Shown one piece after another: positions 33,954 to 42,279 of a DNA stretch of 64,000 nt. The notes under the pieces were generated by a model that was not told the origin of the DNA, made no database searches, and worked only from the letters and a program-made list of their open reading frames with translations. The position numbers were made by a program, and so were the translations under genes. The stretch is from Leptonema sp964619535. Its GTDB lineage: Bacteria > Spirochaetota > Leptospiria > Leptospirales > Leptonemataceae. The stretch's first letter is position 1. Each line of letters starts with the position of its first letter. The stretch lies in contig CAZUEX010000009.1 of assembly GCA_964619535.1 (NCBI GenBank), positions 1 to 64,000 on the forward strand, written 5' to 3'.

Positions 33954-35972
33954 TTAATCGTCTCCATACAGTTTGTCAATAACGTCTGCATACTTGTCGC
34001 AAACAACATTTCGTTTAATTTTCATCGTTTCTGTTAATTCGACGCCTTTTTCGAGTTCTTTGCCGAGGATGGCAAAATGGGTGATTTTCTCAAAGGACTT
34101 GAAGCCGTTCTGTGCTGAAATGGTGCGCTGTATCAGATCATGAAAAAACTGTCGCAGGTTTGGGTCGCTATTCCATTCGGCCATGTCTTCAGGAACCGTA
34201 AGGCCGAGCGCGGTAAGCTCTTCCGTTACACGATCCTGATGCGGTACGATCAGTGCGGCCAGGCTTTTCCTGTCCTGGCCAACGACAACGACCTGGGCAA
34301 TATAGGGCAGGGCGGACAGTCGTAGCTCGATCGGCCCGGGTTCTACGTTCTCACCGCTGGCAAGGACGATTGTGTCTTTTGCCCGCCCGGTAAAGCGGAT
34401 CTCGCCTGTTGTTGTCCACTCGAAGATATCTCCGGAATTCAGCCAGCCATCCTGCAGGACGGCTGCCGTGGCCTCTTTGTTCTTATAATAGCCTTTCATT
34501 ACGTTGGGGCCCTTATGCCAGGCAATGCCCCGTTCTCCTGGCCTGGTAATAATACGTCCAAACTCGTCTCGCAGCTGTATATGGACACCGGGCAGTGCCG
34601 GCCCCACGCAGGCACGTCTTGGCCAGGGAAGTCGTCCCATTGCTGAAACGGCGGTCGTTTCTGTCATCCCGTAGGCGTCCACTATAGGAATATAGACAGA
34701 ACGGAAGAAATCGGCAATATGTCCTGGAAGAGCTCCGGCGCCCGATATTGCATAATTGAGTCGTCCGCCGAAGATTTCTTTAACCTTCTTGAGAATGATC
34801 TGGGCTGGAATGTTCAGCAGGAATGTGACAGACAGCACACAGACAGAAAGGGCTTTTCGAATCCACTTCTGTGACGGCGTTTCCGGCTCTGTAATGGCAA
34901 TCCGTTCGAGCAGGTTATCGAGGGCATCCATATGCCAGCCGGCAACCTGAACGGCCAGGTGAAACAGCTTTTGCTTCTTTTCGGGCTGCCGGCGAACATT
35001 GTCCATGATACGTTTGTACAGCTGCTCCCATACACGGGGCACAGAAACGAGAAGGGTTGGCCTGATGGTCTGCAGGTCACCGGCAAGGTGCAGCACGCTG
35101 GAGTTGGCCATACTGGCGCCACTGGCAATCATGGTCAGTTCAAGGATACGTTCTGCAATATGCCAGGGCGGTAAAAATATGACTGCTCTGTCTGTTTCAT
35201 TCAGAGGCGTGCTTAGCTGTAGCTGGGCTACCTCCCAGCAGAAGTTGCGGTGTGTTAGCATGACCCCCTTGGGGGCTCCGGTGGTTCCGCTTGTGTAGAT
35301 AATTGTGGCCAGATCGTCAGGCTGGATGGCCAGACCTCGCCTGCGCAGCACGTCTTCTCCATGTTTGCGGATCAGGGCATGCCCTTTTTCCAGGGCTTCG
35401 ATAAGGAAGTGCAGTTTAACGTCAGGTGCCCGGGAGTGTTTAACGGCACGCTCTTCTGCAAGGCGCAGCTCCCATTTGTCCAGGTTGCGAAACGTCTTCG
35501 GACCTTCAATGCAGAGGATGTGTCGGATGTGAGGCAGATCGCCGATCAGATCTACGATTCTGGCCAGCATCTGCTCATGCTCCACGATTAAGACGGAGCA
35601 TTCCGTATGGTTCAGGATATAAAGGATGTCCTGTTCGGTGGCATCACAGCCTCTCGGCACATCGATGCAGCCGATGGTATTGAGTCCAAGGCTTATGAGG
35701 TTCCACTCGTAGCGGTTGTCGCAGAGGAGGCCCACCGTGTCGCCGTGATTCAATCCAAGCTCAAAGATGAGATAAGCCTGGAAGCGCTTCATGTCGGCGC
35801 GCCAGCTGCTATAGGAAACGGCAGCGAACTCCTGCTTTTCAAGCCGCACCCAGTAACAGGGTCGCTCCGCATAGGTACGACTTGTCTGATATACAAGATG
35901 GTAAAGAGACTCCTTTTCCATGTTTGAAAGATCGCTTCCGTCGGTTGGCCGGTATTCTGCCGGCCTGGACAC
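33954..35972 (-). CDS. Long-chain fatty acid-CoA ligase (AMP-forming)
   Basis: This ligase has about 672 residues and activates fatty acids to acyl-CoA through an acyl-adenylate. It has the P-loop YTSGTTGAPKGVMLTHRN, the VDAYGMTETT motif, the adenylate hinge TGRAKDTIVLASGENVEP, and the C-terminal K in TMKIKRNVV. It belongs to the long-chain FAA1-like group with a large insert. The listed start is a GTG 4 bp after the globin stop; an ATG at 35921 would remove 17 residues and is equally possible. It probably feeds the dehydrogenases encoded nearby. Confidence 0.92.
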   Translation of the reverse strand: MSRPAEYRPTDGSDLSNMEKESLYHLVYQTSRTYAERPCYWVRLEKQEFAAVSYSSWRADMKRFQAYLIFELGLNHGDTVGLLCDNRYEWNLISLGLNTIGCIDVPRGCDATEQDILYILNHTECSVLIVEHEQMLARIVDLIGDLPHIRHILCIEGPKTFRNLDKWELRLAEERAVKHSRAPDVKLHFLIEALEKGHALIRKHGEDVLRRRGLAIQPDDLATIIYTSGTTGAPKGVMLTHRNFCWEVAQLQLSTPLNETDRAVIFLPPWHIAERILELTMIASGASMANSSVLHLAGDLQTIRPTLLVSVPRVWEQLYKRIMDNVRRQPEKKQKLFHLAVQVAGWHMDALDNLLERIAITEPETPSQKWIRKALSVCVLSVTFLLNIPAQIILKKVKEIFGGRLNYAISGAGALPGHIADFFRSVYIPIVDAYGMTETTAVSAMGRLPWPRRACVGPALPGVHIQLRDEFGRIITRPGERGIAWHKGPNVMKGYYKNKEATAAVLQDGWLNSGDIFEWTTTGEIRFTGRAKDTIVLASGENVEPGPIELRLSALPYIAQVVVVGQDRKSLAALIVPHQDRVTEELTALGLTVPEDMAEWNSDPNLRQFFHDLIQRTISAQNGFKSFEKITHFAILGKELEKGVELTETMKIKRNVVCDKYADVIDKLYGDD

Positions 35973-35976
35973 TGTG

Positions 35977-36411
35977 TCAAACGGAATCTTTAGCGGAGTT
36001 CACCATCCAGCCTGCAAACGAAACGAGGAATGTTTTAAACTCTTCTCTGTCTTCTTCAGGAAATGGTAGGTCATCCATCGCGCGAAAAAAGCATTCCAGC
36101 CATACGTCTCTGGCGCGTTCTGTGATCTCAAAAGGCATATGGCGTGCACGCATTCGCGGCGGGCCATACTTATTCGAAAAGTATGGTGGGCCACCCATGA
36201 TCTGGATAAAGAAGTCAGCATTCTTCTGTGCCGCTGCCTCTACGGCGTCTGGCTCAGAAGGAAACATATAAGCAATGGCACTCTTTAGAAGATGGCTGTA
36301 GTGAAGTCGTAGCAGTTGCCGAACCCCTTCTTCTCCGATTTTCTCGAGGATGTGCGGACCCGGAGGATTGCCTGCAGGAGGTCCGGATGCAGGGGTATGA
36401 AAATCTCTCAT
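35977..36411 (-). CDS. Truncated haemoglobin (group 2-like)
   Basis: This 144-residue protein has a 20-residue Pro-rich N-terminus and then the 2-over-2 globin fold. GGPPYFSNKYGPPRMRARHMPF carries the proximal haem ligand, H91. Y79 near the CD/E region and DVWLECFFRAMDD complete the family pattern. Such globins bind oxygen or nitric oxide. It precedes and is almost joined to the acyl-CoA ligase gene, so the two are probably co-transcribed; a link between oxygen sensing and fatty-acid oxidation is speculation. Confidence 0.9.
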   Translation of the reverse strand: MRDFHTPASGPPAGNPPGPHILEKIGEEGVRQLLRLHYSHLLKSAIAYMFPSEPDAVEAAAQKNADFFIQIMGGPPYFSNKYGPPRMRARHMPFEITERARDVWLECFFRAMDDLPFPEEDREEFKTFLVSFAGWMVNSAKDSV

Positions 36412-36456
36412 AACATTGCTACAAATCTGGCTGAGGCCTGCAATGTCAATCCTGTG

Positions 36457-36475
36457 AAGCTTCTTAAAGAAGCTT
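36457..36475. promoter_or_regulatory. 19-bp perfect palindrome in a divergent promoter region
   Basis: AAGCTTCTT-A-AAGAAGCTT sits midway between the divergent starts of the globin gene (36411) and a lipoprotein gene (36514). Its place and symmetry suggest an operator. No regulator is obvious; the nearest is the TetR encoded at 33199-33822. Confidence 0.55.
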
Positions 36476-36513
36476 GTGTCGTAGGACTGTCTGCGAATTT
36501 TGCTCGTAGCGCC

Positions 36514-36900
36514 ATGAAATCCGCATCGTTACGATTATCTTATGCTCTTTTGATCCTGTGTTTCGGGATGATTGCCTGCAGAAAGGCCGAGCCTGTTAAG
36601 CCGGCTACCACACAGGCCTTTGGTCAGGCAGCGAAGGACTTCTGCGATCAGGTTGTCGAATGTGAAAGGGAAGAGGTGCGACAGGTGTTGGCCGACGATG
36701 TGCAGCGGCGCACCTATCTTGAAGGTCGTCTTACAGAGGCTGCCTGTATCGAAGCGCGGCTGCGACGTATCGAGCAGGTTCCAGAATCGGCCGAGGCCTT
36801 ATCGGGATGCACGAAGGCCCTTTCCGGGGTTCGGCATTGCGGGGAGAAGCGTCGCCTGCTGCATGACAACGAGCACTGTAGATACGTTTTGAATCTGTAA
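36514..36900 (+). CDS. Small cysteine-rich lipoprotein
   Basis: This 128-residue protein starts with a lipoprotein signal (SYALLILCFGMIAC). The mature part has six spaced cysteines (FCDQVVEC, ACIEAR, SGCTKAL, RHCGEK, EHCRYV), enough for three disulphides in the periplasm or on the surface. I know no named family for it. The start ATG at 36514 is set by the signal peptide; an upstream in-frame start would run through the palindrome and the globin promoter. It overlaps prmC by one base (TAATG). Confidence 0.75.
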   Translation: MKSASLRLSYALLILCFGMIACRKAEPVKPATTQAFGQAAKDFCDQVVECEREEVRQVLADDVQRRTYLEGRLTEAACIEARLRRIEQVPESAEALSGCTKALSGVRHCGEKRRLLHDNEHCRYVLNL

Positions 36901-37757
36901 TGGCCTATCGACTGGAGCAATGCACAGAAGTGGGTGCCCGTCTTTTGAAACAGGGCATGCCGGCAGGCGAGGCCCGGCGCGAGGCACGTATCTTGATGCG
37001 CCATGTTCTGAAGCTCGGTGAATACGAATATCTGAACGAGCCGGATCGTCGTCTTAGCCGAAGTGATTTCGGGCGCTTTGCTTCGCTAATTCGTCGCAGA
37101 GCAAAGGGAGAACCATTTGCATATCTAACAGGAACACGCGAGTTCTTTTCTATAGAGTTCCAGGTCGATCCATCCGTATTGATTCCCAGGCCGGAAACGG
37201 AAGAGTTGATCGAGCATATCCTCAAGGATTTCCCCGAGCCACCGCAGCGTGTTGTCGATATTGGCACAGGGTCGGGATGTATTGCTGCCATCCTGGCCAT
37301 GCAATGGAAAGACAGCGATGTCATTGCCGCCGATATATCGGCTGATGCCCTGGAAACGGCCCGGCGTAACTTTCTGGACCTCGCACTGGAAGAGCGGATA
37401 ACGATTATCCTTTCGGATCTGCTGGAAGATGTGCCGGGAACCTTTGATCTCATCGTATCGAATCCTCCCTATGTGCTAAAAGAAGAGTTCGCATCGCTGG
37501 ATCGTGATGTGCGCGATTTTGAGCCAGCCATTGCCCTGATTGTAGACGATCCAGGGGGATTCTATCGCAGACTGTTCAGGCAATCCTTTCGTCAGTTGAA
37601 TGCCGGCGGGCGACTGTATCTGGAAAGCTCGCCTGCGCTCTTGCCCCTGCTAACAGAGCTTGCACAGGAGTGCGGATTTAACCATCTCAGAGTTGAAAAG
37701 GATCTGTCCGGCAAAGATCGCTTTCTTGTTGCATGGACGGATTCTGTACAGGCCTGA
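36900..37757 (+). CDS. prmC: Release-factor glutamine N5-methyltransferase
   Basis: PrmC methylates the GGQ glutamine of release factors RF1 and RF2. The protein has 285 residues, a normal length. It has the N-terminal helical domain and PRPETEELIEHIL, then the SAM site VVDIGTGSGCIAAILA and the catalytic NPPY in IVSNPPYVLKEE. Its start overlaps the stop of the Cys-rich lipoprotein gene. It ends 24 bp from a convergent gene. Confidence 0.94.
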   Translation: MAYRLEQCTEVGARLLKQGMPAGEARREARILMRHVLKLGEYEYLNEPDRRLSRSDFGRFASLIRRRAKGEPFAYLTGTREFFSIEFQVDPSVLIPRPETEELIEHILKDFPEPPQRVVDIGTGSGCIAAILAMQWKDSDVIAADISADALETARRNFLDLALEERITIILSDLLEDVPGTFDLIVSNPPYVLKEEFASLDRDVRDFEPAIALIVDDPGGFYRRLFRQSFRQLNAGGRLYLESSPALLPLLTELAQECGFNHLRVEKDLSGKDRFLVAWTDSVQA

Positions 37758-37781
37758 ATACGGCGAAAGACTGAACTAATT

Positions 37782-38732
37782 TCACCGGACTGTCTCATGC
37801 AATGCTGCACGTCGCACCTCTATTGTCGTCGTTGGATGTGCCTGCAGGTCTTCTCGAATCAGCCGGAGCAGATCGGCCGACTCAAGGGTTAACCATCTTC
37901 TGTAAAGGTCGATCTGTTTCTGGCGATCGGCTACGTTCTGCGGAATAGTAAAGAGCTGCCCGCTGTCCGTTACGTTTAGAAAAAGCAAGGGATAATCCTG
38001 CAGGGCCCGGGCTGCCGGTGAAAGCTGAGCGGGAATAGAGGCAAGGTCCTGTTGCAGTCTTCGCAGTTCTTTAATCAGGGGGACACGCCGATCGGTGTCT
38101 GACAGATCGAGCTTTCGAAGCTCATCCTGCGTTTGTGCAATCTGTTGTTTCAGTACCGTTCGGCGGCTCTGACCACCGTTGCGTTGCTGTGCATCGAGTT
38201 CTTCGATGCGATCGTTGCGTTTCTGCCATAGCTTCTCGGCCCGATGCAGTGCGATTCGGAAGGCCTCATCCTGGAAGACCGGTCCTGGAACGGCCTCCAG
38301 GCGGTACACCAGGCGCCGCAGTAGATCCGATAGCTCTTCATGCAGTGGCTGCAGATCCCTGAGACAGGACTGGATGAAGTCCTCGTGATCGAGGATCCTG
38401 GCGCCGGCCTGTTGCAGCCTGCCCTCTGGATGTAGGCGGATCAGGGCTACTTCGTTGTTTGCCTGATCTGTGACGATTTTCAGGGGCGCATACCCGTCTT
38501 TTATGTCACGTCGGAACTCCGACACGGCTTTCTGGAGGGCTGCGGAGCCACTTTGCAGCGTTTCATCTGGCTGCAGAATCTGGATGAGCAGGCCTTCTCT
38601 GCCTTCCAGGCGCTCCAGCAGCCTTTTCTGTTCACGCCGGTGGTTTTGCCAGGCCACGATGAGCAGGAGGATGATGGCAACGGCAGAGATCGCCAGCAGG
38701 GCATAAAGAGTGGAACGTTTTCCTGCCTTCAT
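37782..38732 (-). CDS. Single-pass membrane protein with coiled coil, unknown function
   Basis: This 316-residue protein has one N-terminal membrane helix (LYALLAISAVAIILLLIVAW). The long charged helical region after it includes LLERLEGREG and a probable coiled coil near LWQKRNDRIEELDAQQ to DELRKLDLSD. I know no family. A palindromic repeat at 38510-38523 encodes SEFRRD in it. I use the ATG at 38732; the longer ORF extends across the divergent ABC-F gene and is mostly its shadow. Confidence 0.7.
   Translation of the reverse strand: MKAGKRSTLYALLAISAVAIILLLIVAWQNHRREQKRLLERLEGREGLLIQILQPDETLQSGSAALQKAVSEFRRDIKDGYAPLKIVTDQANNEVALIRLHPEGRLQQAGARILDHEDFIQSCLRDLQPLHEELSDLLRRLVYRLEAVPGPVFQDEAFRIALHRAEKLWQKRNDRIEELDAQQRNGGQSRRTVLKQQIAQTQDELRKLDLSDTDRRVPLIKELRRLQQDLASIPAQLSPAARALQDYPLLFLNVTDSGQLFTIPQNVADRQKQIDLYRRWLTLESADLLRLIREDLQAHPTTTIEVRRAALHETVR
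38510..38523. repeat. Dispersed GTCGGA-type palindrome, copy 5
   Basis: GTCGGAACTCCGAC lies inside a membrane-protein gene encoded on the minus strand. It is read as SEFR, the same reading as part of the double copy at 14564-14593. Confidence 0.75.
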
Positions 38733-38816
38733 AGCCCACCACCGCAGGATCCGGGCATATGACCATCCCTTTTTCTGTTTCCTCGCCAGGGACAATCTGA
38801 GAACTGGAACAGGATC

Positions 38817-40697
38817 ATGAAAACGGCCTTTACTATTCAGAATCTTTCTCGATCGTTCGGCATCCGCACGCTGTTTGAAAACGTCAGCCTGACCGTACCG
38901 GCAGATGAGAAAATCGGTGTCATCGGACGTAACGGTGCGGGTAAGACGACGCTTTTCAAGATGATCGAAGGCGTAGAGCAACCGGATTCGGGCAGCATTA
39001 TTTTTAACAAGTCCATGCGCTTTGGTTTTCTCGAGCAGCATGATACCTGGAACGAGGAAGAAACGGTTCTTGATTATCTGATTCGCCGTAGCGAAGAAGA
39101 GCCGTGGACCTGTTCTCGCGTGGCTGCGAAGATGGGCATTCTGCAACACCAGCTTGATCGGCCGATTACTGAGTTAAGCGGTGGCTATCGCATGCGTGTG
39201 AAGCTGGCCTCGCTTCTTGCACGGGCTCCCGATTTTCTTTTTCTGGATGAGCCTACGAACTACCTTGATTTATCGACGCAGCTTTTTCTTGAAGCATTCC
39301 TGAAGTCCTGGAAGGGCGGCTATATGATCATCTCTCACGATCGCGAATTCCTGATGCAGACGTGCGAGATGACCCTTGAGATTTCGCAGGATGAGCTGCT
39401 TCTGTTTCCTGGCAATGTCTATGAGTACTTCAGCTATGCCGAAGAACGTCAGGAGCAGATTGCACGCCAGCAGCGAAACATAGAGGCCCGGCGCAAGGAG
39501 CTGATGGATTTTGTAAATCGGTTTCGCGCAAAGGCATCGAAAGCGGCACAGGCTCAGTCCAAACTGAAAATGGCGGCCAGGCTGGAAGATGTGCAAACCT
39601 TGAAAAAGACGCGAACTGCTCGCATAAAGATTCCAGACGTAAGAGTTTCCAGAGGCCCGATCTTTGAATGTGATATGGATATCGGCTACGGTGAACACGT
39701 CGTGGCCGATGGCATAGAAATGAAGTTAGGCGGAGGAGAGCGTTATGCCGTTCTCGGTGATAACGGCCAGGGAAAGTCGACGTTTCTAAAGACACTTGCG
39801 GGAATGCTACAACCTGTTCGCGGAACATTACGATGGGCTCCCAATAAGAGGATGGGATACTATGCCCAGCATCTTTCCGATTCTCTCAGGGAAGAAGAGA
39901 CGGTATTCGAATCACTGCGTCGCATGGCCGATTCCTCAACGAATCGCCAGGAGATCCTTGATATGGCCGGTGGCTTCCTTTTCAGCGGGGACGATGTGGA
40001 CAAGAAGGTTGGAGTTCTGTCCGGTGGTGAACGCTCGCGCCTCTGTCTTGCGGGCTTGATGTTGCAGAAAAACGATGTTCTGCTGCTGGACGAACCGACA
40101 AACCACCTTGACTTTGAAACGGTGGAGCTTCTGGCTCTGGCCCTGCGTGAGTATTCCGGTACGCTGTTCTTTGTGAGCCATGATCGTACCTTTGTCAATG
40201 TCGTCGCTTCCCAGATTATCGAAGTAAAAGACGGAAACATCATGCTGTATCCGGGCCTTTACGAAGATTATGTATTCTATCAACGTAACCGCGTTGAGAA
40301 GGAGCTGGCCTCCGGTGATGCCGAGGTGGTAAAAAAGGCCGCGGAAAGGGCCGTTGATCCGGCACGAAAGGAACAGAGGAACGGCCATACCCCTCTGCCC
40401 GTTGCTCCGCCCGGTGGGCCCGAACAGAAAAAGGAAGCGCTGATTCGTTTTTTAAATCTGGGAAGAAAGGATCGTCAGAAAGAGATTCGCCGCCTTCGCG
40501 ATGAATTGCGTAACATGGAGAGGCGGATCAAAGAACTCGAAGAAAAGAGAGCTGAGCTCACCGATTTTCTTGCTTCAGGCGCTTACGACCAGGAGAAATA
40601 CAGGACCATGGAAGAGGTGACAAAAGCGCTGGCCGAGCTTGAAGAGAAATGGCTGGAGCTTCAGGAGCGTATTGATCTGTTTGAGGGAGAGCTTTAA
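38817..40697 (+). CDS. ABC-F family ATPase
   Basis: This 626-residue protein has two ATP-binding cassettes and no membrane segment. Cassette 1 has GRNGAGKTT and LSGGYRMRV; cassette 2 has GDNGQGKST and LSGGERSRL. Both have FLDEPTN/LLDEPTN Walker B motifs. The linker (about 215-300) is helical and basic, and a coiled-coil tail (RDELRNMERRIKELEEKRAEL) follows. This is the Uup/YheS type of ribosome-associated ABC-F protein, which acts on the ribosomal E site. Nothing marks it as an antibiotic-resistance variant. Confidence 0.92.
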   Translation: MKTAFTIQNLSRSFGIRTLFENVSLTVPADEKIGVIGRNGAGKTTLFKMIEGVEQPDSGSIIFNKSMRFGFLEQHDTWNEEETVLDYLIRRSEEEPWTCSRVAAKMGILQHQLDRPITELSGGYRMRVKLASLLARAPDFLFLDEPTNYLDLSTQLFLEAFLKSWKGGYMIISHDREFLMQTCEMTLEISQDELLLFPGNVYEYFSYAEERQEQIARQQRNIEARRKELMDFVNRFRAKASKAAQAQSKLKMAARLEDVQTLKKTRTARIKIPDVRVSRGPIFECDMDIGYGEHVVADGIEMKLGGGERYAVLGDNGQGKSTFLKTLAGMLQPVRGTLRWAPNKRMGYYAQHLSDSLREEETVFESLRRMADSSTNRQEILDMAGGFLFSGDDVDKKVGVLSGGERSRLCLAGLMLQKNDVLLLDEPTNHLDFETVELLALALREYSGTLFFVSHDRTFVNVVASQIIEVKDGNIMLYPGLYEDYVFYQRNRVEKELASGDAEVVKKAAERAVDPARKEQRNGHTPLPVAPPGGPEQKKEALIRFLNLGRKDRQKEIRRLRDELRNMERRIKELEEKRAELTDFLASGAYDQEKYRTMEEVTKALAELEEKWLELQERIDLFEGEL

Positions 40698-40722
40698 GGC
40701 CTGAGGGGTGTTGTAGCAGAAG

Positions 40723-41004
40723 ATGATACCACTGCAGAACAGAGGGCGACGGGAAGGCGATCAGGTTATCTGGCTCTTCTTTAACCACCGACTGGAATTC
40801 CTGGAATCAGAATTCGATGAGATGATCTACGCCATCCGCAATGGCGGTCTTTTTCCGTATCTCGATCGCGAACGACCGGCCTTGCGTTCGCGCCTGAATG
40901 TCATTCTTTCGGATGAGCTGCCGGAGGGCATCTTTGAAACTCCGGCAGAAGAAGAATTCTATCTTGAGCAGTGTATTCTCGGCCTCGGTGACCGCTTACG
41001 TTGA
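40723..41004 (+). CDS. Small hypothetical protein
   Basis: This 93-residue acidic protein starts MIPLQNRGRREGDQVIWLFF. It lies 25 bp after the ABC-F gene and could share its transcript. It has no membrane helix and no family I recognise. GLFPYLDRERPALRSRL and the acidic tail TPAEEEFYLEQC look like a real folded protein, but that is the only support. Confidence 0.55.
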   Translation: MIPLQNRGRREGDQVIWLFFNHRLEFLESEFDEMIYAIRNGGLFPYLDRERPALRSRLNVILSDELPEGIFETPAEEEFYLEQCILGLGDRLR

Positions 41005-41064
41005 CAGCTGTAGCTTGATAGCACCACGGAATTTTTCATGCGTCTGAAAAAAGTTGCGCCTTCC

Positions 41065-41091
41065 TGTCACACTCAGTCCCTTCTATTCGTC
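41065..41091 (+). promoter_or_regulatory. ECF41-type sigma-factor promoter
   Basis: TGTCACA, exactly 16 bases, then CGTC lies 48 bp before the oxidoreductase start. This matches the published ECF41 promoter consensus. The operon it heads encodes an ECF41 sigma factor, so autoregulation is expected. Confidence 0.85.
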
Positions 41092-41139
41092 AGCCTTCTG
41101 TCGGTTCCCTGATAAATCAGGATACCGGCGGGAGGTTCT

Positions 41140-42279
41140 ATGAAAAGACGTATAGTGATAGCAGGCGGCGGTTATGCCGGCGTCATGGCCGCCAACCGAC
41201 TGGCAGCTGCCGAAAAGGAACAGTATTCGATTACGCTCATCAATGCCTCAGAGGTCTTTGTGGAGAGAATCCGCGACCATCAGCTTGCTGTCGGTCAGAC
41301 GTTGCCTCGCAGACCGCTGCGCGATATGCTGCGTACACCGGTTAGCTTTGTACACGACCGTATCGAGTCGATAGACACAGAGGCAAGGCTGGTCAGGGCA
41401 CAGAGTGGATCTGTACCGTACGATGTGCTGATCTATGCCCCTGGAAGTGAGTGCCGGGCTGTGTTTTCTGCAGAAAACAGCTTCTGCATCGGAGCGCAGG
41501 GTGAGGCAGAACGTCTGCGCCATGCCTTGAAGAACTGGACCGGCGACGTTGTCATCGCTGGAGCGGGCCTGACCGGCATCGAGATGTCCACAGAGCTTGC
41601 TGAATGCAGACCGGATCTTTCGATTACGGTTGTTCACGGTGGACACCTGGATCGAGAATTCTCGCTCAAGGGCGCCGAGCATATTCGCAACGTCTTTCGG
41701 CGGTTCCGTATTCAGCTGATCGAGGGGAGTCGGGTGGATCACATAGAGGGCCCTTTTGTTCGACTAACAGATGGCCGAAGGCTTCCGGCCGGCATAACGA
41801 TTCAGAGCGGTGGGTTCTTCGGATCTCCTCTTGCACGAAAATCGGGCCTGCCCGTCAACGATCGGGATCAGTTGCTCGTTGATGCAACGCTGGCTGTTCC
41901 CGGTACAGAAGGTATCTTCGGCGCCGGCGATGCCATTGCTCTGCCTGACGGCTATGGCTTTATGCGTATGGGATGTGTTACGGCCATGCCTCTGGGGGCT
42001 CATGCTGCACATTCGGTGTTGCAGCATTTGCGGGGAAGCCTTATGCGTCCTTTTCGATTTGGTTTTCCGGGTCGATCGATCAGCCTGGGGCGTCACGATG
42101 GTTTGATCCAGTTTACAGATTCGTTTGACCGTCCCGTGGAACGGGTGATCACCGGTCGGCCGGCCGCCTTTATCAAGGAGCAGGTATGTCGCTACACGGT
42201 ACGCATGCTTCGACTGGAGCGCAGAACAGGATGGAAACTATACCGATGGCCGCAGGGACAGATACCAGCAGTGAATTGA
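41140..42279 (+). CDS. FAD-dependent NAD(P)H oxidoreductase (ECF41-linked, NDH-2-like)
   Basis: This 379-residue flavoprotein has two nucleotide-binding folds. The first is IVIAGGGYAGVMAANRL for FAD, the second VVIAGAGLTGIEMSTELAE for NAD(P)H, and the third FAD contact is GIFGAGDAIALP. It resembles type II NADH dehydrogenases and the oxidoreductases usually paired with ECF41 sigma factors. A GGGAGG Shine-Dalgarno precedes the ATG, and an ECF41 promoter lies just upstream. The stop lies inside the sigma-factor gene, so the two are coupled. Confidence 0.9.
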   Translation: MKRRIVIAGGGYAGVMAANRLAAAEKEQYSITLINASEVFVERIRDHQLAVGQTLPRRPLRDMLRTPVSFVHDRIESIDTEARLVRAQSGSVPYDVLIYAPGSECRAVFSAENSFCIGAQGEAERLRHALKNWTGDVVIAGAGLTGIEMSTELAECRPDLSITVVHGGHLDREFSLKGAEHIRNVFRRFRIQLIEGSRVDHIEGPFVRLTDGRRLPAGITIQSGGFFGSPLARKSGLPVNDRDQLLVDATLAVPGTEGIFGAGDAIALPDGYGFMRMGCVTAMPLGAHAAHSVLQHLRGSLMRPFRFGFPGRSISLGRHDGLIQFTDSFDRPVERVITGRPAAFIKEQVCRYTVRMLRLERRTGWKLYRWPQGQIPAVN

